A stretch of 64,000 nt of DNA from Hemerocallis citrina (GCA_017893485.1 CM030364.1:251012731-251076730); one strand, 5' to 3'; shown: positions 33,142-46,098, counted from the first letter of the stretch. A program made the numbers and translations. The notes: generated by a model not told the origin, from the letters alone.

Positions 33142-33600
33142 ATTGCTCCATATATCCTGTTCTATTTGTTGTACTCTATTTTCCATCATATAAAAGCAAA
33201 ATTTTTAGTTTCTTGATAAGAAATCTACTAGAATGCTATGTTTCTATTGAGGAGTCATAATGTACTAACTGCATTTGTCATCTTATTGCTATAGTTTGGT
33301 CTATTATTTTGTTAATCCTACTCTTCGCTTGTGTATTATCTTTCCTTACTGTGAATTTTGTATGTATTATGAATAATTCAAACTTTTTTATAGCTTTTAA
33401 GATTGCTAATAGTTCTTTTTCATTTATGTGCTAATTTTGTTGGATCTGTGTGAATGATCCACTAGTATATCTGGCTAGTCTTTCAACCTTTTCACCTATT
33501 TCAATAAATTTTAATACTGCTCCCCAATTATCTCCACATGCATCTATTTCTATTATCCATGAACATTCTTTAACAGGTAATCTTAGCTTATTTAACTTTG
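33142..33600 (-). pseudogene. Pararetroviral RNase H remnant
   Basis: The minus-strand frame, read from about 33590, gives a segment like the start of RNase H in this family (EIDACGDNWGAVLKF) and then INEKELLAILKAIKKF. Stops interrupt it and the solo LTR cuts it at 33136. RNase H degrades the RNA strand during reverse transcription. Confidence 0.7.
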
Positions 33601-33704
33601 AAGTTTGTTGTTTTAATATTTAAAGTTTTTCTTCATCCTCTGGGATCCATTCCCATTTCTTTTCTTTTCTTTTTTAGTTTTTATTGTAACCAATTGGTTT
33701 TTGC

Positions 33705-34503
33705 TCATAAATTCAGTATGTATTCTCTTGGTTGATTTAATAGTCCGATTATGGATTGTACTTCTCTTTTTTTTGTTAGGACATTAGAAAATGTCTTTAT
33801 TTTTTCTGCTATATGTGGCTGTAGTTCTATTCCTTTATGTGATAATTTTCTTCCTAAGAATTCTATCTCAGTTTTGAATAAATCCATTTACTTTTTTAAT
33901 AGTATAATACCTGCATTTTTTACTATTTTTATGAATTTCAGTAAATACTTTTTATGTTGTTCTTCATTTTCAACTACATATACTAGTATAAAATTATTTT
34001 ATTTCTCAAATATCTTATCTATATATTTTTGAAATACTCCTAGACTGTTTTTATATTCAAATGGTAATATGTTCCATTCATAAAATCCTTGTGGTATACT
34101 AAATTTTGTTAACTATTTTGACTCTTTTGTTAGTTTTACGTGGTAAAATTCTAATTTGCAATCAAATTTAAAATATATTAATCTTGTTCTTATAATATTT
34201 AGTAGTATCTGCATATCTGGTAGTGGATATCCAAATCTTTTAGTATTTTTATTTAATTCTTTATAATTTACTACCATTCTAGATTTACTTCTTTTATCTT
34301 TTGAATGTTCTTACTATGAATGCTAGTAATGAATGTGGATTTTGTGATTTTCTTATGTAATTGTTTTCTATTAGTTTTGTTATATGTATTTTGAATTCTT
34401 CTAAATATGTAGGAGTATGTCTAATAGGTTTAACTTTAATTATTTTGTTCTTGTCTACTAATTCTATATGAGTAGTGGGTTTACTTAGGTGCCATTTTGC
34501 CAA
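33705..34503 (-). pseudogene. Pararetroviral reverse transcriptase, broken
   Basis: On the minus strand: the N-terminal RT segment IKVKPIRHTPTYLEEF with SQNPHS (34294-34503), the FSIPQGFYEWNILPFEY segment near 34090, and the C-terminal segment EFLGRKLSHKGIELQPHIAEKI (33705-33887), typical of Caulimoviridae. The place of the catalytic YxDD box reads VYVVENEEQ near 33975, so both catalytic aspartates are missing, apparently through a deletion. Several stops separate the parts. Inactive. Confidence 0.85.
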
Positions 34504-34739
34504 AGGGTCTTCTCCACAGAGATCTTCCAGTTATTTTTGTAAAATTTCTTGTGTAATTGTTACCTGTACTTGTTGTATTCTAGTTTTATTTGGTAAATAT
34601 TGGTATTCACCACGCTGGGCTGAAGAAACTCTGATATGTGGTAGGTCTATCCTAGAATAAGGTTGTGTTATTCATATTGCTACTGCTTGGTGTTTACAAG
34701 GTGTTGTAAATATAACTGATTAGTGTGATATATCATAGT

Positions 34740-34985
34740 ACTGTTGGAAAAAGTCATTTCCTAACAGTACATCATTATTCATATCATCAAATTGGTATAT
34801 TATCGGTATTTTTTAGGATGCAATTTCCTATTTGTATCGTGACATTTTGTTGGTACTTGTCTAGTACAACCGTTTGTCCTGTCAAACCAGTTATTGTTTT
34901 TTTATTATATCCATATTGTTTCTATTTTGATAGTATATTTTCATAGCATAAGTTAGTGCCTGCTCCAGTGTCTATTAGACTATGA
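34740..34985 (-). pseudogene. Pararetroviral retropepsin-like domain, second copy
   Basis: The minus strand has IDTGAGTNLCYENI near 34960 and VLLGNDFFQQYY near 34755. These are the active-site DTGA and the C-terminal LLGxDF box of retroviral-type aspartic proteases, with normal spacing. It lies between the first protease-like copy and RT. Confidence 0.65.
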
Positions 34986-35129
34986 TAGTTTCTTGACTTG
35001 TATTCTTCATATACAAATTCTGTTAGTATATACAACATATTTTTTGTTGCTCTTAACGGGTTCATATGGACAATATTCTGTTTATTACTATACTTTCATT
35101 ATTCACTATTATTATTGAGTACGATTGTA

Positions 35130-35380
35130 CAGATATAAGAAAGTCAGTTCCTAATAACATTTCATTGACATTGTGCTATGGGTATACATGTAGGTGTAAT
35201 AGAATTTCATTTCTACTGCTTATTCTTAGTGGTAATACTAATTTATGGACAATTGGATGTCTATTATTATAGTAGTCCAGATAGTAATATGAGTTTTCTA
35301 ATGATATTAAGTTGTTATTATATTTGTTTGTTTAATATATGAATTAGTAGCTCCAGTATCTACTCGGGCTATTTGTTTGT
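35130..35380 (-). pseudogene. Pararetroviral retropepsin-like domain, first copy
   Basis: The minus strand has ARVDTGATNSY near 35360 and MLLGTDFLISVQ near 35150, a complete pair of retropepsin marks about 390 bp upstream of the second pair. Stops interrupt the frame between them. Confidence 0.65.
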
Positions 35381-36460
35381 TCCATTTACCATTATCATAA
35401 TATTCTGTTTCTATCTTAAATTGATTATTAATTTGATTCTCTAATGTGTTTATTATTGGTATTAGTTCCAATGTCTGTTGTTTATTGCTTAATGATAGTG
35501 ATCTTCTACCAAACATTATTTGTGGTGCTTTTCCTTTTGTAATATCGTTTGCATTGTTAAAGTCAAATTCTATATAATTTAGTATAGTCATTTCAGGGTT
35601 TATTCTAAATGATTTGTATCTTATAATTTCCCATAATAGTGGTTATATTTTAAAGTTATGAGTATTTCTGTTTTTTACTTCATGCTTACTAGTAAAAGCA
35701 TAAATAGTTTTTATTTGTATACTCGTAACCATACTTTTTTCTATCATTTTTGTTCCCAATAATCTGTGATGCATGACTAAATTTTTGTCCTTATTTTCTT
35801 TTGTCATACCTATAGAGAAGTTAGGTTTTATTGTAAATTTTATTTTTTGGTACATTAAGTTTCATTAGACTAAGGCATCTTGTGCACTTGATATTATTCT
35901 ATCATCTATTAAGTATATTTCTAAAGGTGTATTTATTCCTTCATTGAAATATGCTTTTATTATTATTTATATTGTTTCTAAATGTATGTGTCTTAATGTC
36001 TTTCTGATTATCTCACTTATTTTTTTCATTTCTTGTCTTATTGTTATTAATGGAATTATAGTTTTTCCTTGAGCTTGTCCAATGTCTATAGGTTGTTCAT
36101 TATTTCTAGCTATTATTTTAGTATTTCTTTTTTTCTTTCAAATATTGGTAGTTTAAATCTCTTTTTAGATGATATCCAGTTTGGTTGCTTTTATTTTATC
36201 ATATTTTTGTATTTCATAACTCATCATTTCTCTTACTTCTTCAATATTTTCTTCTCTTTCTAATAGTTCTCCTATTTCTATTATCACATTTATTTCATGT
36301 TCTTCTATTTTTTCCTCACTACTTCTACTATCTTCCTCCATTACTATTATTTCTTCATCTCACTTATTTCTGACCAATGTTCTTCATATTATATGGGTTC
36401 ATAGTTTATGTTATACGTTTCTTCAATTTCTTCTACATATTTTAAATTTCCTTTTTCTTT
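35381..36460 (-). pseudogene. Pararetroviral region between coat and protease
   Basis: Heavily decayed minus-strand coding sequence with open stretches at 35307-35591 and 35643-35855, but no further recognised motif. The plus-strand Ile/Phe/Leu-rich ORFs here are shadows. Confidence 0.4.
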
Positions 36461-36464
36461 TCTT

Positions 36465-36535
36465 TTATGACAGTTTGGTGATATATGTTCTACTTCTCCA
36501 CATATATAACAATTACATTTCTTTGGGTTTTTTGG
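36465..36535 (-). pseudogene. Pararetroviral coat-protein zinc knuckle
   Basis: The minus strand reads CNCYICGEVEHISPNC, the CxCxxC...H....C zinc-knuckle pattern at the C-terminus of Caulimoviridae capsid proteins, followed by basic residues. Confidence 0.75.
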
Positions 36536-36539
36536 GTAT

Positions 36540-37450
36540 TGTTTGTTTTTATTTATTCTTTTTAAGTATCTTTTATAGTTTTTTATATCTCTTAAAAGTT
36601 CTTCTGTATTTTTGTTAATATTTTTGAAATTTGTGTTTACGTCTTTCTATATAATTATTGCTATTATTACATTCCCAATGGTTTGGTCTTGCTTCCTCAC
36701 AACAAATCTTTTGTTTATATGTCCTATAATATTTAATGGTTGATTTAGCTTCTTGACATACTTTATCTCTATAATCTTTTATAAATTGTATTCTATACCC
36801 TAAAGTATATATTTCTGGTTTTACACTCATTTACATATGCACTGTATATGTTTATCCTCCATGGATATGGCAGTTTTAGGAAAAATGAGTCTAGGATTGG
36901 ACAATTTTCTTCTTTTGTATAATAACAATTTTGGTAATATTCTCTGAATTCACAAGCATAGTTATCGAAATCATACATATTACAAATTTCTAAATTGTTT
37001 AGCCTTCATCTTGCTTGGTTCTTTTTATATTATTATGTCATTCTATTTTTACGTAGTCACCAAATTCTATTCTTATTGCTATCTCATAATTTGTAATTAT
37101 TTCTTGTATTCCTAGTGTTCTTTGTGCTGAAATTTCTTGTGTTCCTTTATCATCAACTGGTTTTGACTTTATGATATTACCTCTTTTTTTTTCGTTAGTC
37201 CATCCCGCCATTTTGCTACAACTCCTATAAAGGTTGCTTCTATGAATTTCTCAAATGTATTTCCTGAAAGGTTTTGTCTAAATCATACTATTATGGATGC
37301 TCTTACCAATTCTTCAATTGTTCTATCCACATCTTTTACGTGGTCTAAATCTAGCCATTCACCATTTCTTGTTATTCCTTTTTCATAGTGTTCTGTAGGA
37401 TCATAATTTGGTGTTTCTTTTTGTTTTTCTCAAATATTTATTTTGGTGTT
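36540..37450 (-). pseudogene. Pararetroviral capsid-like region
   Basis: The minus strand shows disrupted frames with capsid-like stretches, such as FEKFIEATFIGVVAKW near 37215 and PILDSFFLKLPYPW near 36850, upstream of the zinc knuckle. The order matches a Caulimoviridae coat protein. Many frameshifts. Confidence 0.5.
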
Positions 37451-37762
37451 TCATATTTTGGCTTTACCTCGCCATTTCCATGGTAGGTCATAAGGTCTTT
37501 TATTAGGTGGTGGTCTTAAGTATTCGTACATATTAGTTGGAGTTTCTGTAGGTTTTGTTATTATCTTATCTTTTTCTTGATCATTTTAATTTCTCATTTG
37601 TTATATCTAAATTTTTTAAGGCTTCTTCTACTTCTTCTGAATTAGGGTTTGCCATTAAATCTTCTATTTCTATATTAAGTTTTGTTATGACTTCTACCTC
37701 CTTCATTCCTTCTTTTGTTATGCCAAATTCTTCTTCTGTTTCTTCTGTTATATATCTATTTA
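37451..37762 (-). pseudogene. Pararetroviral N-terminal acidic segment
   Basis: Minus-strand open frame, acidic and Glu-rich (EETEEEFGITKEGMKEVEV), upstream of the capsid-like region. It is cut at 37762 by a Harbinger-type MITE; the first residues of the 68-aa ORF belong to that MITE. Confidence 0.45.
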
Positions 37763-38106
37763 AAGCATCCACAGTCGTTTTTCTCATATGCTATAAAATG
37801 GCAGCTACAGTAATAGCAAATAGGATCGATCGCTGCAGTGGTCGTTTGCTATATTGTTCGTCAAAAATTGAGTGGGACGGTATATCATATACCGTCTCAA
37901 CTTTTAACATTAAATTAAAATAGTTAATTACTTATTAACTATTAAACTATATTAATTAAATAAGTTAAATAATATAATAATAACTAAACCTAATTATACA
38001 ACTACCTAAACCTAATTAACTACCTAAACCTACCCATTTAACCACCAGATTTCATGGACGGGGAATCATTCCCCGTCCGGTACATCATGTACCGTCCCAC
38101 CGTTTG

Positions 38107-38159
<53 letters not shown>

Positions 38160-38441
38160 CTAATCGGCCAATCATGGCCGTTCATTTAAAAAAAAATGAA
38201 GGGGAACGACGGGATATGATATCCCGTCTGACCCTTTTAAAAAAAAAATTAATAATAAAATTTGAGAGACGGGGAATCATTCCCCGTCCTTTATAATTTG
38301 AGAATTCTCATTTTCGTTTCTCATATTTGAGAAACAAGAATAGAAGCTTTGCTATAAAATGGCAAAATGAGAAACCGTTGCAGACGTTCGTTTGCTAAAA
38401 AATGGCAAATTGGCATTTATAGCAAACGACTGTGGATGCTC
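37763..38441. mobile_element. PIF/Harbinger-type MITE with palindrome array (copy 1)
   Basis: TSD tta at 37760-37762 and 38442-38444. The TIRs aagcatccacagtcgtt and aacgactgtggatgctc pair. The 3-bp TTA target fits PIF/Harbinger. The interior has six short palindromes centred on atcat/atgat (see findings) and a (TA)n run at 38108-38157. No ORF. Relative at 44661-45430. Confidence 0.85.
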
Positions 38442-38930
38442 TTAATTCTTTTATGTTCTTATTTATGATTTTAAAATCTTTTCTTATAGTTCTTATAAAT
38501 TTTGGACCATTGTAATTTTATTCCAACTCTTAAATGTTTATCATATAAATTTCTGAGAGTATTGGTGGTTCTTTCTTTATAATATTCTTCATCCTAACTT
38601 AATTCCTATAATTTAATATCTTGTATGATAATAGTTGTTGGTAATCCTAGCTTGCTTCTTCATTCCTATAATCCAATACTTTGTATGTTATTTCTTTTTA
38701 TATTTTTTTATGTAGTTTCTCAGTTACTTTACTTGTTATTAATAAGTATTTTGATATTTCTCTATGCTTTCTTTCTATTAATCTTCTATCAGTGTATCTT
38801 ATTTTAAATTTTGAAAGATTTTTTAATTTTAGTTTCGTTATTTTTCGTAAAATATCCAGTTTTAATAAAGTTCAAAGGATAGTTTATAATTTCTAAAGTA
38901 GGATTATATAGGAAATTTTGTTTTTAGGTT
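38442..38930 (-). pseudogene. Pararetroviral upstream segment
   Basis: The minus strand contains YTDRRLIERKHREISKYL near 38790 and IYMINI-type stretches, in frame with neither neighbour and broken by stops. This RRLIERRNxE-like signature occurs upstream of the capsid in plant pararetroviruses, but I cannot name the domain. The right edge is uncertain. Confidence 0.4.
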
Positions 38931-39216
38931 TTTATATTCAAGTAGGTCAGTTGGGGGTTATATTTTTCTGGAAGTGGGTTAGTTAGATAATTGTTTTGGA
39001 AAGTAGGTTAGTAACATACAACTCCATGGAACCTGGGTTATTTATGTTTACTGAGTTACTCGGCACATACAATAAATGTGAGATACAAAATAGAGCTTTG
39101 CTCAACTGGAGCAAAACTCTATATGAGTCATGCTCCTAGCAGCATTTTTGAGACCATCAAAATGCTTTAATGATTTAAGATTCGGTTCTTGACCAAAGTC
39201 TATCTACAAGAAAAAG
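38931..39216. other. Unassigned sequence
   Basis: No gene or repeat recognised between the viral copy and the Tourist-like element. Confidence 0.5.
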
Positions 39217-39270
39217 TAAGGGTGCGTTTGTTTTGATATTTTGAATAGAGTATTCTGAATTGAGTTATTC

Positions 39271-40150
39271 TGAATATGAGTTTAAAAGCTGTTTGTTTAT
39301 GTTGTATTCTGAATATTGATATTCTGAAAGCTGTTTATCTGAAAAAGAGAGTTTAGAAGCTGTTCGGTTATATTTCTAACTGAAAACTGTATTCTGAAAG
39401 CAGTTTTTCTGAAAATGAGTGTTTAAAAGCTGTTCGGTTATATTTCTAGCTGAAAACAGTTATCTGAAAGCTGTTTTTCTGAAAAAGAGAGTTTAAAAGC
39501 TGTTCGGTTATATTTCTAGCTGAAAACTGTTATCTGAAAGCTGTTTTTTCTGAAAAAGAGTGTTTAAAAGCTGTTCGGTTATATTTTCTAGCTGAAAACT
39601 GTTATCTGAAAGCTGTTTTTCTGAAAAAGAGTGTTTAAAAGCTGTTCGGTTATATTTCTAGCTGAAAACTGTTATCTGAAAGCTGTTTTTCTGAAAAAGA
39701 GTGTTTAAAAGCTGTTCGGTTATATTTTTAGCTGAAAACTATTATCTGAAAGCTGTTTTTCTGAAAAAGAGTGTTTAAAAGCTGTTCGGATATATTTCTA
39801 GCTGAAAACTATTATCAGAAAGTTGTTTTTCTGAAAAAGAGTGTTTAAAAGCTGTTCGGTTATATTTCTAGCCGAAAACTGTATTCTGAAAGCTGTTTTT
39901 CTGAAAAAGAGTGTTTAAAAGCTGTTCGGTTATATTTTTAGCTGAAAACTATTATCTGAAAGCTGTTTTTTGAAAAAGAGTGTTTAAAAGCTGTTCGGTT
40001 ATATTTCTAGCTGGAAACTGTATTCTGAAAACTGTTTTTCTGAAAAAGAGTGTTTAAAAGCTGTTCGGTTATATTTTTAGCTGAAAACTATTATCTGAAA
40101 GCTGTTTTTCTGAAAAAGAGTGTTTAAAAGCTGTTCAGTTATATTTCTGA
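39271..40150. repeat. 70-bp minisatellite, about 12 copies
   Basis: Units start at 39341, 39411, 39481, 39552, 39623, 39693, 39763, 39833, 39903, 39972, 40042 and 40112 (gaaaaagagtgtttaaaagc...), with a more diverged copy before 39341. Period 69-71 bp. Confidence 0.92.
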
Positions 40151-40170
40151 CAATTTTGAATATCAATTTG

Positions 40171-41876
<1,706 letters not shown>

Positions 41877-42059
41877 GAGAGTAAAAGAGGTGTTTTGGAA
41901 AGGAGGTGTTTTGGAAAATAGGGGGTATGAGTATTCTGAATATCAATTCTGAATAGCACTTAAAATAAACGCCTATTCTGAATAGAGTATTCTGAATACT
42001 CTATTCTGAATATCAAAACAAACGGACCCTAACTTTTTCTTTCTTCAAAATCCTTAAAC

Positions 42060-42536
42060 AAACACTGCACTACAACAAGAAGGAAACCAAATACACTTAA
42101 TACCCTGCTAAAAGCAAGTACTGCTAAAGTCGCGAGCAAGGTGCATGAGGGTGGATTGCACGATCAAATCACCAAAAGTGCAGTACTCAATAAAACAAAT
42201 ATTAAAGGATTACTAAACTAAACAATGAAATGTACAAGGATGAAGGACCCAACACAATAGCCATAATTAGTCTCGGTGTCTATCAATTTGATCAATTGAA
42301 TAGGTCTGAGTGATGCGTATCACATTTAACTCTGTTATGAAAACCCATATCAAAGATCGTTTCACTGTCAAGTACTACAAATTGAAACCTCTTTTTCCAC
42401 CAATTTCAATTTCTCTCTGAAAAAGAAGCATAAATTTACAGTGAAATGTGCTTTTGCCATTCATGGAGATTTTCTCCAAAATTCAGCTCATATAACTTTT
42501 ACACCACAAACCAAGTTTAAGATTTAACAACCCAAA
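42060..42536. other. Duplicate of the gene tail at 22.2-22.7 kb, part 1
   Basis: Shares agtgca(a/g)tactcaata, aaacaatgaaat(a/g)tac and the ttctccaaa.ttca.ctca..t block with 22230-22600, in the same orientation. It is interrupted by a hAT MITE at 42537. Confidence 0.6.
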
Positions 42537-42759
42537 CAGTGGCGGAGCTTAGCGACGGCCCGGGGTGCCCCCCCCCGGAATTTTCAAAAGCCCCCTTCAC
42601 ACTATTGAAAATTTTATAAACCCTTCAAAAAATTATAATTTAACCCACATGAAAACTAAGTTTTATTGTTTGAAGTCATGAAAATATCTATATATTTTAC
42701 ATGTAATCATAGAATTTTATCTTGGCCCTCCCAGTAAAATTGTCCTGGTTTCGCCCCTG
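42537..42759. mobile_element. hAT-type MITE
   Basis: Termini cagtggcggagc and the complement of tttcgcccctg. 8-bp target duplication aacccaaa (42529-42536) against aacccaac (42760-42767), one mismatch. 223 bp, no ORF. Related in its ends to the MITE at 58187. Confidence 0.8.
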
Positions 42760-42767
42760 AACCCAAC

Positions 42768-42850
42768 TAAACAATCATCTCTTATCACTGTTTGATTAGC
42801 ATACTGTACATCTATGACCTGAAGATTAAGGTACAGAAACTACTGTATAC
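42768..42850. other. Duplicate of the gene tail, part 2
   Basis: taaacaatcatctcttatcactgtttga parallels taaacagacaatcatcccttagacactgttta at 22616-22650; similarity fades afterwards, about where the 22.7-kb gene's stop codon lies. Confidence 0.5.
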
Positions 42851-42899
42851 TACACTACAGAAACAAAAAACGAAACACAAAGTGCAAATTAAATCCTCA

Positions 42900-43500
42900 A
42901 ACACAACTCTGCTCCAGTGGTTGCAGCTCCAGCCGGAGTCCTTCCTCTCGCCTGCACCGCCTCTCACACAGGCTGATCGAACACTCCTTGAGCCCAATGA
43001 CCCCTTTCTTCTCAACTGCCACTTGGTGTGTCCATCTCCTCACTTGACACCCTCCTCAAATTCACTCCTCTCAGCATCAACAAGCTGAAAACGTCTGTTA
43101 TATCTGCAGGACTACTTGATATTAATGTCAACAAGCTCGTGGTTGGGAGCGACATTGAGGGCCCGCAGAACGACTTCTTGAAATTCCTGGAACTCCACCC
43201 CTATGACTGGTGCCCCTCTAGTTTGGCGGTCCCTAGGTGTGGCTCGGCTTACTGAAGTATGAATTCTCCGCCGAAGACGTGGATGGGCTCTCTTCGCCTC
43301 CTCGGGGGAGGGGATCTTCTGGTCCTCGGTCTGCGGGGGGTCCGGACTCTCGAGACCCCTGGGTGCTCAGGTTGATGGACTTCCTCAAGGGCTCGCCATC
43401 CATTCAAGCGAGTTCGGAGCTCAACCCCTTGTTAGCGGTTAACAATCACTTGACGGAGATCCGGCTCGGGAGGGCTTTGAGAAGCCATAGAGTCAACTGA
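42900..43500 (+). pseudogene. Unidentified plus-strand coding relic
   Basis: Three partly overlapping open segments (to 43088, 43028-43255, 43237-43500) have a coding-like composition, for example NDPFLLNCHL, LLDINVNKLVVGSDIEGPQ and FLELHPYDWCPSSLAVPRCG, then RLMDFLKGSPSIQASSELNPLL ending in a stop at 43500. The segments continue each other across frame changes, so one broken gene is likely. I do not recognise the family. No intron sites of good quality separate the parts. Confidence 0.4.
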
Positions 43501-44660
43501 AGGATTGTGGACCAAGACATGGTCATGCAAAGGATGTTGCTTTGGACGACTCTGACGAGAGTCCCCCTGGGCTGCCCCCCAAGATTCTGGAGGGGCCTGT
43601 TGAGGAGGAGGCTGTTGAGGAAGAACATCTTGGACTGGAGGAGGAGGAGGAGGAGGAGGAGGAGTGGCTCTTCGGCTGGAGGCCGCTGCCTTCCCCTTTC
43701 TCTTTCGGATGCATGGTTTGAAACTACTTTTGCTAATGAAGTAAGATTGGATTGCTTTTCCGCTTCCCACAGACGGTGTCATTCTGTTGCTGCTGATTTT
43801 GGTGTGGGAGCAAACAGATGAATTTGTGGATTCTTGGAGAAATGAATAAAGCAAACCTGTTGACTTTCACCGGTATTTTGACTGGTTTCTTGCCGCTGCC
43901 GTGAACCTGTAAAAAGTTCGATACACCGAGATGGATCCCGATGACGAACCCTCCGACACTCTTGTCAGTAATCAGGAAGATTATGAAAAAGCTTTATGTG
44001 GAAAAAGATTGATTACCTTGTTATGGTGGGGGAGAGGGGTATTTATAGTCGCCTTAAGGACCCGTTTCGAGATAAGAATTTATATCTACTTCCCAGTGTT
44101 TTTGGATAAGATGTAGAGTTTAAATCGTTTCATAGAAATAACCATGAATTTGAATTACTCTTTAAATATCCTGGGTTGGTTTGTGGCGGGCTGCTACCCA
44201 TACCCAATAGGACATATCCGTTTATGGGTTATTGGACTTTGAAGAAAGACTCAGTTCCCATTTCAGACCCGTTTGTAGGTGAAATTACCGTTTTACCCCT
44301 GAGAGCTTGAAGATTCGTGCCCGATTTCAACGATCTCGATTTAAACATATTTTTAGCCATATTAGCATTCTTCTTCAAAAACTTTCTAGTTCAAGAAAAC
44401 AAGTGAGGAAGCTAATTCATAATTTAAAATTATGAAAAGCCCTAGGATTTCTCATACTTTTTGCGCAATCAGAAATTTGGCACAAATAAGTGCGGGTGTG
44501 CATCAGATCGACAAGCAGTTGTTAATTTTGTCATCTCCATCATGCAGACATGTGCTCCAGAGTCGGGTTGGTGTGTGTCAAAATGATTTCCTTCACAAGT
44601 ATATTTCAGAGATTCTACTCTATAAGCAGGTTGATCTCTCTGAATGATTGACAATCTTTA
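43501..44660. other. Mostly unassigned; (GAG)n and short ORFs
   Basis: Contains a GAG trinucleotide run (43634-43664) and ORFs at 43432-43854 (minus strand, poly-Pro from that run), 43931-44116 and 44432-44647. None shows a recognised domain. TATTTATA at 44039 precedes no convincing gene. Confidence 0.5.
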
Positions 44661-45430
44661 GAGCATCTGTAGTCGTTGGCTTTTTACCCAAATTTTGCAA
44701 AATTTGGAAAAAAAGCGCTGCAGTCGTTGGCCAAATACCCAAATTTTGGGTTTGAGAAGAACAATAGTCGGCTATATTTGGAAGAGGAAATGAAATTTGC
44801 CAAAATATAGCCAACGAAAGATCATTTTTCGTCCGATGGAAAAAAAGTTCTCGGACAGATGATCTTTTGTCTCTTCTAAATATATATATTTTTAATCCAG
44901 CATTAAAGTATTAAATTTTTATAATTGATTGGACAGGAAATATATATTTTTTTAATCCAGTCTGATCAAATTCAAAAAAAAATTGATTGGACAGGAAATC
45001 ATTTCACGGACTTTCCGTCTGTGCTATTTATTTTAAAAAAACAAAAAAACAAAAACAAACCGGACGGGAGATCATCTCCCGGCCATTCCCATTTCTTCCA
45101 AAAAAGAACCACAAAATTCTATAGGGATAGGCCTATATATGTTATTATATGTATATGTTAGGTTTTAATTGGGATTTAATTAGGATTTAAGATTAAATTA
45201 AGATTCTTAATAAAAAATACTCTCCGACGGGAAATCATTTTCCGTCCGATGCTTTTTAAATTTAAAAAAAATTGCAAAAATTAACAGGACGAGAAATCAT
45301 CTTTCGTCCGAGATTTTTTTATATACAAAAAAGCCAAAATTTAGCTTCAAACGACTACACCAATAACCCAAAATTTCTATTTCCAAATGCCAAATACCCA
45401 AATTTTAGCATGAGACGACTACAGATACTC
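44661..45430. mobile_element. PIF/Harbinger-type MITE with palindrome array (copy 2)
   Basis: TSD tta at 44658-44660 and 45431-45433. TIRs gagcatctgtagtcgt and acgactacagatactc pair. The element has the same ends and the same kind of interior as 37763-38441: about six gacgg...atcat...ccgtc-like palindromes, here more decayed. A partial tandem repeat (tttttaatccag ... attgattggacaggaaat) occurs at 44889-45000. No ORF. Confidence 0.85.
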
Positions 45431-46098
45431 TTAGATGAACAACTATTACTTTATAGTCTGTATCAATGACTATCAATTCCATATATCACAAATATCCACT
45501 TCATCTACCAACAAATTGATAAAAACTAACTTCTAGACAATGAACATCGGTGTTTCCTTCGCCTGAGAACACCAATGGTATTTGTGTATGAAAGGCAAAA
45601 TTTTTTGTTTTGAATTCTACTGTTTAGTAAAAACATAGTAGTTCTATTAGAGAGTTTAAGAATTTTTTAAGAACTAGTCGACTTTTTTTCTTCTCCAAAA
45701 GCCAATATCAGATGTTTCAACTGTGTACTTATACATCATCCCAATCTTTTTTTCCTCTTTTCAGCACTCATTTCTTCCCAAGCAGACAATCTCTCCCAAT
45801 TAAAAATGAAACATGCGTGCCAGATTCAATAGCAGTCTTGATAGAAAAAAACAGAACTTATAATGAACAGAGTCTTCGAAACCACCTCAGAAACTAACCT
45901 GCTGCTCTAAATAAAGCCATGCAACACTTTACAGAGGCAAGAAAATTGAAAACAACAGAAGTAGCAATCCTGTATTGTCTGAAGAAGGATATGCTGCTTC
46001 TTTCTTTGACAAATGCAATCATATATAAACCATCTCTTAGCTTCTCTTTTATCTGTGCATTTACAAAATAATCCATTCAACTGCCCCTGCACCATTTG
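45431..46098. other. Unassigned sequence downstream of VPS9A-like gene
   Basis: Possible 3' flank of the minus-strand gene. Short ORFs only, none recognised. Confidence 0.4.

Noticed and set aside
37763..38441. CRISPR array or prokaryotic operator cluster
   Set aside because: The palindromes vary in sequence and spacing, sit inside a TIR/TSD-bounded plant MITE, and the window is clearly plant nuclear DNA.
43432..43854. 140-aa minus-strand proline-rich ORF
   Set aside because: The proline run comes from the GAG trinucleotide repeat and the remainder shows no domain.
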